Source: Verrucomicrobiota bacterium
Lineage (GTDB): Bacteria; Verrucomicrobiota; Verrucomicrobiia; Chthoniobacterales; UBA10450
Direction: 5' to 3'
Length of the DNA: 11,166 nucleotides
NCBI GenBank assembly: GCA_003219095.1
Contig: QHPM01000302.1
Location: forward strand, 1 to 11,166
Numbering within the stretch: position 1 is the first letter of the stretch; each line of letters begins with the position of its first letter. Shown one piece after another: positions 1 through 6,599 of this stretch. Position numbers and translations under genes: made by a program. Under the pieces are notes generated by a model. That model did not search any database and had not been told where the DNA came from. It saw only the letters and a program-made list of their open reading frames with translations.

Positions 1-936
1 CGTGACCGCGATGACATCGGTCCTCGAAGTGAGTCCGCGCGCTATCCCAAAATAAAATAATGGGAGAAGAGCGAGAAAGACTGCGATCCCGCTGATAAAA
101 ACCTTCCGTGATTTAAGGAAGGGCGCATAGAACAAAACTGAAAAGAGGCCGCCGCCGGTGAACGAAAGCCCTGTAAGAAATTGTCCCAACGATTGCGGCT
201 TCGCTTTGGCGGTTGCTTCCCAGGGATAAATCATTGCGCCGCTGAAGAGACCGTGGCCGTATTTTGCTTTTGTCACCACTTCGTAAATGATGATGACCGC
301 GACGGGGATGAGAAGAAACAAGAGTCGGCTGGTGAGGCGGCGGTCCTGGACCACAGTATAAACGGCAAGAAGCGGAACGAGACTGAGCCCGAAGTATTTC
401 GTTAGCGCGGCAGCGGCGGCGATGATGGATGCCAGCAGAAGAAGCCAATAGCCATGCCGCTGGAGGCCGCTTAGCCAGCAATTAACCGACCATACCCAAA
501 GAGCAAGCAACCAAACGTCACACATTACCGTCATTGCCGAGACGAGGAAGACGGGCGTGAAAAGCATAAGGAGCGCGCCAAACAAAGGAGAACCCGAAAG
601 GCGCTGCGCCAGAAAAAACGTTCCGAGCACGGCCGCGACTGCTGGAACGAGGAAGGCGCCATGCAGTGCCAACTCGCTCCAACCAAGAAAACTCGCAGCC
701 AGCGCCAAGTAATACGCATTTAAAGGGGGGTTCTGCATGACCGAAAACATCGGCTTGGCACTTAGATACCAGTTGACTGAGAAACCATAAGGGTCGGACA
801 GGTGTTGGGATACTTGATGCGCCATCCAAAGAAAAAGCGGATCGTCGAGATGAAAGGCTTTGTTGAGGAATGGCGCCAAAGCGGCAATCACTGCAATGGT
901 GGCGAAGAACGCGTCGCGAGTCGCTGAATTCTTCAT
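1..936 (-). CDS. GT39/PMT-type membrane glycosyltransferase, N-terminal part (runs off left edge)
   Basis: An open frame of 312 codons reads from ATG at 936 to the window edge without a stop, so the C-terminus is missing. The protein is polytopic: hydrophobic segments lie at about residues 10-24, 73-110, 117-157, 162-180, 183-196, 204-219, 255-275 and 279-298. Residues 29-34 (HLDDPL) form the acidic motif in the first periplasmic loop that is typical of GT-C glycosyltransferases of the ArnT/PMT (GT39) type. D140 in CDVWLLALW and the LTKYFGL segment at 178-184 also fit that family. Such enzymes move a sugar from a polyprenyl-phosphate donor onto lipid or protein on the outer face of the inner membrane. 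The acceptor cannot be told from the sequence. There is no good Shine-Dalgarno before the ATG. A GTG at 972-970 in the same frame is an alternative start. The gene diverges from the next one. Confidence 0.8.
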   Translation of the reverse strand, partial: MKNSATRDAFFATIAVIAALAPFLNKAFHLDDPLFLWMAHQVSQHLSDPYGFSVNWYLSAKPMFSVMQNPPLNAYYLALAASFLGWSELALHGAFLVPAVAAVLGTFFLAQRLSGSPLFGALLMLFTPVFLVSAMTVMCDVWLLALWVWSVNCWLSGLQRHGYWLLLLASIIAAAAALTKYFGLSLVPLLAVYTVVQDRRLTSRLLFLLIPVAVIIIYEVVTKAKYGHGLFSGAMIYPWEATAKAKPQSLGQFLTGLSFTGGGLFSVLFYAPFLKSRKVFISGIAVFLALLPLFYFGIARGLTSRTDVIAVT

Positions 937-973
937 TTCAAGAGTAATAGTAGGATAAAGGTCAAGGAACACA

Positions 974-1013
974 GGTCTGGAGACCCGGTGTGTTTAACGA
1001 AGTCCTCGACTTC
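974..1013. repeat. Two small adjacent inverted repeats in the divergent intergenic region
   Basis: GGTCT (974-978) pairs with AGACC (981-985) across a 2-base spacer. GAAGTC (999-1004) pairs with GACTTC (1008-1013) across CTC. Both lie in the 294-bp gap (937-1230) between two divergently transcribed membrane-protein genes. No T-run follows, so they are not convincing terminators. They could be operator half-sites or chance. I see no other clear feature in this gap apart from the ribosome-binding site of the gene at 1231. Confidence 0.35.
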
Positions 1014-1230
1014 AAACCGACGAGTGGGGCCTACAAGCGTGTTTGGAAATTCCGGTATTTCTTATCGATAAATGACAAAATACAAACGGTCCGAACGGGG
1101 CTGGGGGTGAAGCACGAAAGAATGACCGGCCTTCGCCAAGCTACGGTTTGTCGGCGCGGTCCAAAATACGCTTGTTGAGACGCAGCCTCCATCAATCTCG
1201 CAGTCTGTTAGCGCGGGAGAAGGCCAAAAA

Positions 1231-2496
1231 ATGCAAATATTGAAAACTAACCCGTATTCTTCTCCCCTGAGCAACCTCGATGTCCCTTCGTCGCCTCGTC
1301 CGCCGTGGTGGCAATCGGTGCCGGGACAGATGGCGCTTTCGGCCGGAGCGTTCCTGCTGGTGCTCTTCGCCCGCCGGCCGGAGACATTCCTAAACCCCCA
1401 GCTCTGGGCGGAGGACGGGCCGATCTTCTTCGTGCAGGCCGATGAGTTCGGGGCGCGTGCGCTCACATTCTCGTGGGCGGGCTATCATAACTTCCTGCTG
1501 CGGCTCATCGCCGCGGTGTCGTCCCCGCTTGATGCACACCTCGTGCCGGCAGCCTACGTTGGGATCAGCCTTCTCGTACTGCTCGCGGTCGTGCTCGCAT
1601 TATTCTCGCCCCGGCTGGACCTGCCCGCGCGCCCGGCGTGCGCGCTCGCGATCGCGCTCATCCCGCACACCGGCGAAGCCATCGGCAATCTCACCAACCT
1701 TCAGTGGGTGTGTGCGCTGGGCCTCGTGTGGCTGCTGCTCGCGCGAGACGCCAGCACAATGCGACAACACGTCACCGATGGGATAATCGCGCTTGTGTTC
1801 GGACTCACCGGCACGTTTTCGATTCTCTTCGCCCCGCTCTTCGCGTGGCGCGCGTGGCGGCGTCGCACGGCGGCGAGCCTTGTGCTGGCAGTGCTCGTCG
1901 TCATCACCGCTGGCGTGCAGCTCTGGACGATTGCGCACTCGCCGCCCCATCCCGCCGGCCAGGAAAATCTCACCGTGGAAGCGGTGGCGTGGTGGCTGGG
2001 CTTCCGCCTGCCGGCGGCGCTGTTCCTGCCGGGCGACTGGGCGATGCAGGCGCCACGCGGCGTGCTCGATGTGCTCGGGGTGCTGACCGTGGCGACGTTG
2101 CTCGTGACCGCGTTCGTGCCTGGCAAGCACCGCGAGCGCCGGCTGCTGCTCGTGGCCGCACTCGTCGCGGTGATCGCAGCCACGATCTTCCGCATGCGGC
2201 ACGAACTCACAGCCTTCACCAGATTGAACGATGGCGACCGCTATCTATTCATCCCGAAAGTGCTCGTCGCGTGGCTGCTGATCTCCGGCTGGTCGCAGGC
2301 GGGCTGGATTCGGTGGAGCACGCTTACGGCGTGCGGCCTGCTCTTTCTCTCAACCGCGACGCACTGGCGCTACGAACGCCTGCCGGACCGGCACTGGCCG
2401 GACTACGCGCGCCGGATCGAGGCGGGCGAGCGCGTCGAAGGCATCAGGCTGAACCCGGGCGTGACCTTTGGCTACCCCGGCCGGCATCGCAGATGA
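1231..2496 (+). CDS. GT-C-like polytopic membrane protein of unknown function, G+C-rich
   Basis: The 421-residue protein starts at ATG 1231, preceded by a strong Shine-Dalgarno (GGGAGAAGG, 1215-1223, 7 bases away). It has roughly ten hydrophobic segments, among them about residues 34-48, 105-126, 134-147, 157-171, 183-205, 214-234, 278-296, 304-320, 339-354 and 364-378. LWAEDGPIFF (58-67), then WAGYHNFLLRL (82-92), NLTNLQW (153-159) and GDRYLF (335-340) resemble conserved loops of a large family of uncharacterised bacterial membrane proteins. The acidic AEDG loop after the first helix recalls the catalytic loop of GT-C glycosyltransferases. Glycosyl transfer from a lipid-linked sugar is therefore plausible but unproven. 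The N-terminus carries NPYSSP, a motif I associate with short N-terminal tails of membrane proteins in PVC bacteria. Codons nearly always end in G or C, unlike the neighbours, which suggests a separate origin. It stands alone, divergent from the GT39 gene and convergent with fabF. Confidence 0.8.
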   Translation: MQILKTNPYSSPLSNLDVPSSPRPPWWQSVPGQMALSAGAFLLVLFARRPETFLNPQLWAEDGPIFFVQADEFGARALTFSWAGYHNFLLRLIAAVSSPLDAHLVPAAYVGISLLVLLAVVLALFSPRLDLPARPACALAIALIPHTGEAIGNLTNLQWVCALGLVWLLLARDASTMRQHVTDGIIALVFGLTGTFSILFAPLFAWRAWRRRTAASLVLAVLVVITAGVQLWTIAHSPPHPAGQENLTVEAVAWWLGFRLPAALFLPGDWAMQAPRGVLDVLGVLTVATLLVTAFVPGKHRERRLLLVAALVAVIAATIFRMRHELTAFTRLNDGDRYLFIPKVLVAWLLISGWSQAGWIRWSTLTACGLLFLSTATHWRYERLPDRHWPDYARRIEAGERVEGIRLNPGVTFGYPGRHRR

Positions 2497-2535
2497 ATGC
2501 CGGGGGACGGGACACCGCGCTCTTCGTGACAATTG

Positions 2536-2574
2536 TGGCTCGAGCTTCGATAGGTTCCAATTAAAGCTCTGCCA
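2536..2574. terminator. Weak inverted repeat between convergent genes
   Basis: TGGCTCGAGCTT (2536-2547) pairs with AAGCTCTGCCA (2564-2574) apart from one small bulge, around a 16-base loop. It lies in the 142-bp gap where the plus-strand membrane-protein gene and minus-strand fabF converge, which is where a shared terminator is expected. There is no T-run on either side and the loop is large, so it would not be a classic intrinsic terminator. Confidence 0.25.
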
Positions 2575-2638
2575 AAACGTAGAGGCATGAACTCCGTCAC
2601 GCCGCGCCGACCACCCCAAATCTCGTTAGCTGGCGCCT

Positions 2639-3889
2639 TTAGTTAGTAAACTCCTTTATCACCAGAGTGGCGTTGTGTCCGCCGAAACCAAATGAGTTGT
2701 TCAAAGCTACACTCACCTTTTTCTCCCGGGCAGTGTGGGCGGTGAAATCGAGATCACATTCTTCATCGGGATGATCGAGATTGATCGTGGGCGGAATAAC
2801 GCCATCGCGTATGGCCAGCGCGCACACTGCCATCTCGACTGCGCCCGCCCCTCCCAAAAGATGGCCGGTCATCGACTTGGTCGAACTAATTGAAACGGTT
2901 TTCGCCCGATCGCCGAAGACCGTCTTGATCGCGCGCGTCTCCGCCACATCGCCGAGACCGGTCGAAGTAGCGTGGGCATTGATGTAATCCACCTGGTCAA
3001 TCGATAGCTGCGCGTGTTCGAGCGCAAGTTCCATCGCGTGCGCCGCCCCTCCGCCATCGTGCGGTGGCGCCGTCATGTGATGTGCGTCGGCGCTCAAACC
3101 ATAGCCAACGAGTTCGCAATAGATCTTCGCGTTGCGCTTTTTTGCGCGTTCGAGTTCTTCGACCACGACAACGCCCGCGCCCTCGCCGATGACAAACCCA
3201 TCGCGATCGCGGTCCCACGGTCGCGAGGCACGTTCCGGCTCGTCATTCCGCGTACTTAAAGCCTTCATCGCGCCGAATCCGGCGAGCCCGATAGGAATGA
3301 TCGCCGCCTCGGAGCCGCCGGCCAGGAAAACATCGGCGTCACCAAATTTGATCATCCGCCATGATTCGCCAATGGCGTTGTTCGAAGTGGCGCAAGCGGT
3401 CACGATGCACATGTTCGGACCGCGCATCCCGAATTCCATGGAGATCAAGCCGCTCGCCATGTTGCTGATGAGCATTGGAATGGTGAAGGCGGAAACGCGC
3501 TTTGGTCCTTTGGAAAGCAGAATGCTGTATTGGTCTTCGAGCGTTTTTAGTCCGCCGATGCCGCTGCTGACGAGGACGCCGAAGCGGTCGGGATTTTCAG
3601 TCGCCATCTCGAGGGCGGAATCGGCCATCGCCATTTTCGCCGCCGCCATTGCCAACTGCGCAAAGCGATCGGTCCGCCGAACATCTTTCGGGTTTTTGAA
3701 GACCGTTTTCGGATCGAAGCCGTGCACTTCTCCACCGATGCGGCAATCATAGGCAGAGGTGTCGAATGATTCGATTTTGTGGATGCCGCTGACGCCGTTC
3801 TTCAAGTTCGACCAAAAAGTCTCGAAATCGTTGCCGAGGGGCGTGATTGCACCCATTCCGGTAATGACGACGCGGCGATTGTTGTTCAT
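2639..3889 (-). CDS. fabF: 3-oxoacyl-[acyl-carrier-protein] synthase II (FabF)
   Basis: The protein is full length at 416 residues from ATG 3889 (E. coli FabF is about 413). A TTG directly before the ATG could add one residue. It catalyses the condensation of malonyl-ACP with a growing acyl-ACP in type II fatty acid synthesis in the cytoplasm. The N-terminal VVITGMG strand is at about 7-13. The Cys-His-His triad and lysine are visible: C166 in VTACATS, H306 in NAHATST, K338 in SSTKSMTGH and H343 in the same block. The glycine-rich NNSFGFGGHN segment is near the C-terminus (398-407). It is downstream of guaB3 on the same strand, 98 bp away across a 7-bp-periodic repeat structure, so it may be last in the operon or have its own promoter. 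No Shine-Dalgarno is apparent. No acpP or fabG is adjacent, so it could serve either general synthesis or a dedicated pathway; FabF is the safer call than FabB because of length and motif context. Confidence 0.95.
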   Translation of the reverse strand: MNNNRRVVITGMGAITPLGNDFETFWSNLKNGVSGIHKIESFDTSAYDCRIGGEVHGFDPKTVFKNPKDVRRTDRFAQLAMAAAKMAMADSALEMATENPDRFGVLVSSGIGGLKTLEDQYSILLSKGPKRVSAFTIPMLISNMASGLISMEFGMRGPNMCIVTACATSNNAIGESWRMIKFGDADVFLAGGSEAAIIPIGLAGFGAMKALSTRNDEPERASRPWDRDRDGFVIGEGAGVVVVEELERAKKRNAKIYCELVGYGLSADAHHMTAPPHDGGGAAHAMELALEHAQLSIDQVDYINAHATSTGLGDVAETRAIKTVFGDRAKTVSISSTKSMTGHLLGGAGAVEMAVCALAIRDGVIPPTINLDHPDEECDLDFTAHTAREKKVSVALNNSFGFGGHNATLVIKEFTN

Positions 3890-3895
3890 CAAAAT

Positions 3896-3982
3896 GTGAT
3901 CAGTGACTGGTGATCAGAGAATAGAAATAAAAGTGGTCGCGTTATGACGACTTATCACAATTCACCTATCACTATTCACTTT
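3896..3982. repeat. Inverted pair of heptad-periodic GTGA / TCAC arrays
   Basis: In the guaB3-fabF gap, GTGA occurs at 3896, 3903 and 3910, exactly 7 bp apart. The left array contains two TGATCA palindromes at 3897-3902 and 3911-3916. After about 40 bp, TCAC (the reverse complement of GTGA) occurs at 3955, 3962, 3969 and 3976, again exactly 7 bp apart. The two arrays are thus in opposite orientation and could fold into a long imperfect hairpin in RNA. The pattern is a short tandemly repeated heptamer of the GTGANNN type. Confidence 0.75.
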
Positions 3983-3987
3983 CCTCA

Positions 3988-5166
3988 TCAACGCGTCCCC
4001 ATTCCGACGTTTTGCACGGTTTGGAATAGTTTGCCTTCGGTTTTAATGGAAGGCGCGATGATGATTTCGGTTTGTTGAAACTCGGCCAAATCGCGGGCCC
4101 CCACGTTGCCCATGCAAGTGGTGATGGCGCCGACCAAATTCTGACTCCCGTCGTCCACTTCGGCGGGACCGAACAGGATTTGTTTTAACGATCCGGTGGC
4201 GCCAACTCTGATCCGTGTTCCGCGAGGCAAATTGGCGTGTGGGGTCGCCATCCCCCAATGATAACCGCGGCCGGGTGCTTCCTGGGCTTTGGCAAATGCG
4301 CTTCCCACCATCACGGCGTCACCTCCGCAGGCGAGTGCCTTGCAAACATCTCCGCCTTTACTCATCCCGCCATCGGTGATGATCGGCACAAAGCGCGAAG
4401 TTTTTTTGAAATAGGCGTCGCGCGCGGCCGCGCAATCGACGGTGGCGGTAACTTGTGGCACCCCAAGGCCGAGCACACCGCGCGAAGTACAAGCCGCCCC
4501 TGGCCCAACCCCAACCAGAACGGCGGCCGGCCCACAGTTCATGATCTCAAATGTGACATCGTAGCCGACGGTGTTGCCAACAATCACAGGAATCCGCATT
4601 TCCCGGCAGAATTTCGCGAGATCGAGCGATTTATACTCCGAAGAAATGTGACGCACGGTGGAGACCGTACTTTGCACGACAAAAACATCGGCGCCCGCTT
4701 CCTGGGCAATGGCACCGAATTCCGCCGCGCGCTGTGGAATCGAACTCACCGCTGCGATCGCTCCGCCATCTTTGATTTGCCGCACCCGCGCCCCAATCAA
4801 TTCTGGCTGGACCGGCTCCTGGTAAATTTTTTGCAAGAGAGCGGTGATTTCGTTCTTGTCCGTCTGCACGATTTTCTCGAGCACTTCCGAGGGGTTTTTG
4901 TAGCGCGTCTGCACTCCTTCCAGGTTGAGCACGGCCAGACCGCCGAGCTTGCTCATTGCCACCGCAAAACGCACGTCCACCACTCCGTCCATCGCGCTGG
5001 CCAGGATCGGAATTTTTAATTCCAACGGGGCGGTCTCGCGCCGGGGCAAGCGAAAGGTGGTATCGACCTCGTTAGGATTAATTGTGATACTGCCCGGCAC
5101 GAGCGCGATCTCGTCGAAACCATAAGTCACGCGCGCTTTTCGGTTGCGGCCAATCCACATTCCCAT
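3988..5166 (-). CDS. guaB3: GuaB3-type IMP dehydrogenase-like protein, no CBS domain
   Basis: The 392-residue TIM-barrel protein belongs to the IMP dehydrogenase/GMP reductase family. The loop around C226 (GPGAACTSR, 221-229) matches the loop holding the catalytic cysteine. DGG at 265-267 and GGDAVMVGSAFA at 281-292 match the IMP phosphate-binding segments. Canonical GuaB is close to 490 residues with a CBS pair inserted in the barrel. Here the frame passes through the barrel without one. The GRGYHWGMATPH segment (299-310) followed by LPRGTR replaces the usual flap sequence and is the hallmark of the GuaB3 subfamily of actinobacteria and cyanobacteria. A cyanobacterial GuaB3 has been reported to act as an IMP dehydrogenase. 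The likely role is therefore IMP to XMP in guanine nucleotide synthesis, though GMP reductase-like activity is not excluded. ATG 5166 lies 6 bases after the stop of the zinc-ribbon gene, so they are cotranscribed; a second ATG at 5160 is possible. Confidence 0.88.
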   Translation of the reverse strand: MGMWIGRNRKARVTYGFDEIALVPGSITINPNEVDTTFRLPRRETAPLELKIPILASAMDGVVDVRFAVAMSKLGGLAVLNLEGVQTRYKNPSEVLEKIVQTDKNEITALLQKIYQEPVQPELIGARVRQIKDGGAIAAVSSIPQRAAEFGAIAQEAGADVFVVQSTVSTVRHISSEYKSLDLAKFCREMRIPVIVGNTVGYDVTFEIMNCGPAAVLVGVGPGAACTSRGVLGLGVPQVTATVDCAAARDAYFKKTSRFVPIITDGGMSKGGDVCKALACGGDAVMVGSAFAKAQEAPGRGYHWGMATPHANLPRGTRIRVGATGSLKQILFGPAEVDDGSQNLVGAITTCMGNVGARDLAEFQQTEIIIAPSIKTEGKLFQTVQNVGMGTR

Positions 5167-5172
5167 ATCAAA

Positions 5173-5412
5173 TTAAATGCGTTCGAATTTGAATCGTTCG
5201 TTCAAACTGCCGCACCGCGGGCAGCGTGGCAGCAGGGCGTCGGTGCGATCTTCGAACTCGAAGCCGCAAATGACGCACCGCAGCCGGAAGCGAAAAGCTT
5301 TTCGTTCGCGTCGTCTGCGGTTCCATTCACTACTTAACCAGACAAGGAAAACTGCCGCAAGAAAAACCAGCAGATAAATCGTGACCAGCGCGGCCAGACT
5401 GACGCGAATCAC
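5173..5412 (-). CDS. Small membrane-anchored zinc-ribbon protein
   Basis: The 79-residue protein starts at GTG 5412, whose last two bases and the next A form the stop of the tonB-like gene (GTGA overlap). I prefer this start to longer upstream ATG readings, which would lie inside the tonB-like gene. One hydrophobic segment spans about residues 5-28, followed by a strongly basic stretch (NRRRRERK, 31-38) that should stay in the cytoplasm. A four-cysteine zinc ribbon follows: C46 and C49 (CVIC), then C64 and C67 (CPRC), 14 residues between the pairs. The family is not recognised. The arrangement suggests a structural metal site tethered to the inner membrane facing the cytoplasm. Its coupling to the ExbB/ExbD/TonB set on one side and guaB3 on the other gives no clear functional link. 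Confidence 0.8.
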   Translation of the reverse strand: MIRVSLAALVTIYLLVFLAAVFLVWLSSEWNRRRRERKAFRFRLRCVICGFEFEDRTDALLPRCPRCGSLNERFKFERI

Positions 5413-6197
5413 GGCGACGAATTGGCAGACGGGCCCGAGCTGAGGGCGAGATCGTTGCCCCAAAGAATGGTCGCAGTGGTCCAGAAAAGGGCGCTTCCAT
5501 TACTCACAGGCGAATTTCCCTTTGTCTTAAGACGGCAGAGCTGAAGAAAATTTCGCGCCTGCTCATCGAGCGCCGGGTCGCCCGAAGATTCGTCCAAAAA
5601 ACAAAACCGGATTGCGCCACGTTCATCGATTGCAACTCGGAAACTGGCATTGGCCGGTGCATCGGGGCGGGCGAGGTGAAATTTGAAATCGGCGAAAACT
5701 GGATTGCCCAAAGCGGCAGGCAGATCGGCGAAATTCGCGTTCGTTTTCCGCTCCAAACCAGGCGCACTGGCATTCGCTTTCATGCGCGGAAGGCGAACCG
5801 GACCGATTGCGGCCGAGCTTGGGACGCTGAGATCAGGGATCAGTGGAGGGAGGGTTTTCAATTTCGGCTGATGACTGGCGTAAGAAGGGCGATGCGGAAC
5901 TGGCGGCAAGACGAAGGATTTTGTCTCTGGCAGTCGCTGTGTTGTCGTAGTGAGCGCGGGATCTTCCGCCTCCACCCAACGCAAGAGAGCGAGCGATTCC
6001 GGATCATCCGGCGAAATCAATGTTACCCGCGCCGGTGGCGGCATCAGCGCGACGGTGGGTGGATAAACAATTTGGAAGATGTAAAAACAAAACGCATGCA
6101 AAAGGAGCGAGAGAATCAAAAACACCATTAAAGCGCCGAGACGTTTGCGCGGCGGCGCCCAACTGAAAACAAGCGGCGCGACGCTCGAGGCGTTCAC
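5409..6197 (-). CDS. TonB-like energy-transducing protein
   Basis: The 262-residue protein starts at GTG 6197, overlapping the exbD stop as GTGA. A short cytoplasmic N-terminus precedes one membrane helix at about residues 20-44. The helix carries S30-x3-H34, the serine-histidine spacing seen in the TonB membrane anchor that interacts with ExbB/ExbD. A proline-rich linker follows (about 46-155), as expected for a periplasm-spanning arm. The C-terminal part (about 185-246) reads like a TonB C-terminal domain: a strand (FRVAIDERGAIRF), then SSGDPALDEQA, the common SG.P.LD..A signature. In the family this domain touches TonB-dependent outer-membrane receptors. No receptor gene is in the window, so the cargo is unknown. 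A TolA-like role is an alternative, but the SSG.P.LD signature favours TonB. Confidence 0.8.
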   Translation of the reverse strand: MNASSVAPLVFSWAPPRKRLGALMVFLILSLLLHAFCFYIFQIVYPPTVALMPPPARVTLISPDDPESLALLRWVEAEDPALTTTTQRLPETKSFVLPPVPHRPSYASHQPKLKTLPPLIPDLSVPSSAAIGPVRLPRMKANASAPGLERKTNANFADLPAALGNPVFADFKFHLARPDAPANASFRVAIDERGAIRFCFLDESSGDPALDEQARNFLQLCRLKTKGNSPVSNGSALFWTTATILWGNDLALSSGPSANSSP

Positions 6198-6592
6198 TTC
6201 GGCGGAGTGGTAGCGAGCGCAACCGAAGGCACACCGTGCTCGAGGGCGAGATTGGCCACCCGAATCACTGTCTCGTACGGCGTGTAGCGATCGGCCTTGA
6301 TGATAATGGAACGGCCTTCTTTGCGCGCGATCTCCAGCTGGGGCCCGAGTTCATCAATGGAAATTTTTTGATCGCGAAAATAAACGGTCGCTCCGCTGGT
6401 GATGCTGATGATCTGGTACTTCACCTGCGGCGCTAACATGAACTTTGAGAATGGGACGTTGACCGATATCCCCGGCTGCAAAACAAAATTGGAACTGAGG
6501 AGCAGAAAAAAAATCATCAGAAAAACAACGTCGAGCAGTGGGAAAATTATCAACCACCCGAAGTAATATTGCGTCGTCCGGACCAATTTCAT
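6194..6592 (-). CDS. exbD: ExbD/TolR-family proton-channel subunit
   Basis: The 132-residue protein starts at ATG 6592, 7 bases after the exbB stop, with GGGCGG just upstream as a possible Shine-Dalgarno. A longer reading starting at 6703 would overlap exbB and is not needed. One membrane helix lies at about 13-33 and contains D21 in PLLDVVFLMIFFLL, the conserved aspartate that carries protons in ExbD and TolR. The periplasmic domain ends in IIIKADRYTPYETVIRV and a GVPSVALAT segment, typical for the family. With the adjacent ExbB-like protein it forms the inner-membrane motor that uses the proton gradient. The neighbouring TonB-like gene favours ExbD over TolR. Its stop overlaps the next start by 4 bases, which suggests coupled translation. 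Confidence 0.92.
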   Translation of the reverse strand: MKLVRTTQYYFGWLIIFPLLDVVFLMIFFLLLSSNFVLQPGISVNVPFSKFMLAPQVKYQIISITSGATVYFRDQKISIDELGPQLEIARKEGRSIIIKADRYTPYETVIRVANLALEHGVPSVALATTPPK

Positions 6593-6599
6593 CCGCCCG

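Noticed and set aside
113..829. Minus-strand open frames at 113-481 and 518-829
   Set aside because: They are out of frame with the continuous GT39-type frame 936 to 1, which has membrane helices and family motifs; their translations are Arg-rich and lack any motif.
990..1178. A 62-codon plus-strand frame in the divergent gap
   Set aside because: No ribosome-binding site, no recognisable domain and no codon bias; probably chance.
1600..2564. Long open frames overlapping the G+C-rich membrane-protein gene on both strands
   Set aside because: High G+C content suppresses stop codons in all frames; the translations are Arg/His/Ala-rich with no domain, whereas the 1231 frame has hydrophobic helices and a good ribosome-binding site.
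2624..2640. GTTAGC-containing stretch as an integron attC or att core
   Set aside because: The sequence does not fit the GTTRRRY core fully, no paired inverse core or integrase is present, and a short GTTAGC also occurs by chance at 1207-1212.
3132..3752. A 206-codon plus-strand frame antisense to fabF
   Set aside because: Shadow of a conserved gene; no independent evidence.
4237..5019. A 260-codon plus-strand frame antisense to guaB3
   Set aside because: It lies wholly inside a strongly conserved enzyme gene on the other strand and its translation is His/Arg-rich without motifs, typical of an antisense shadow.
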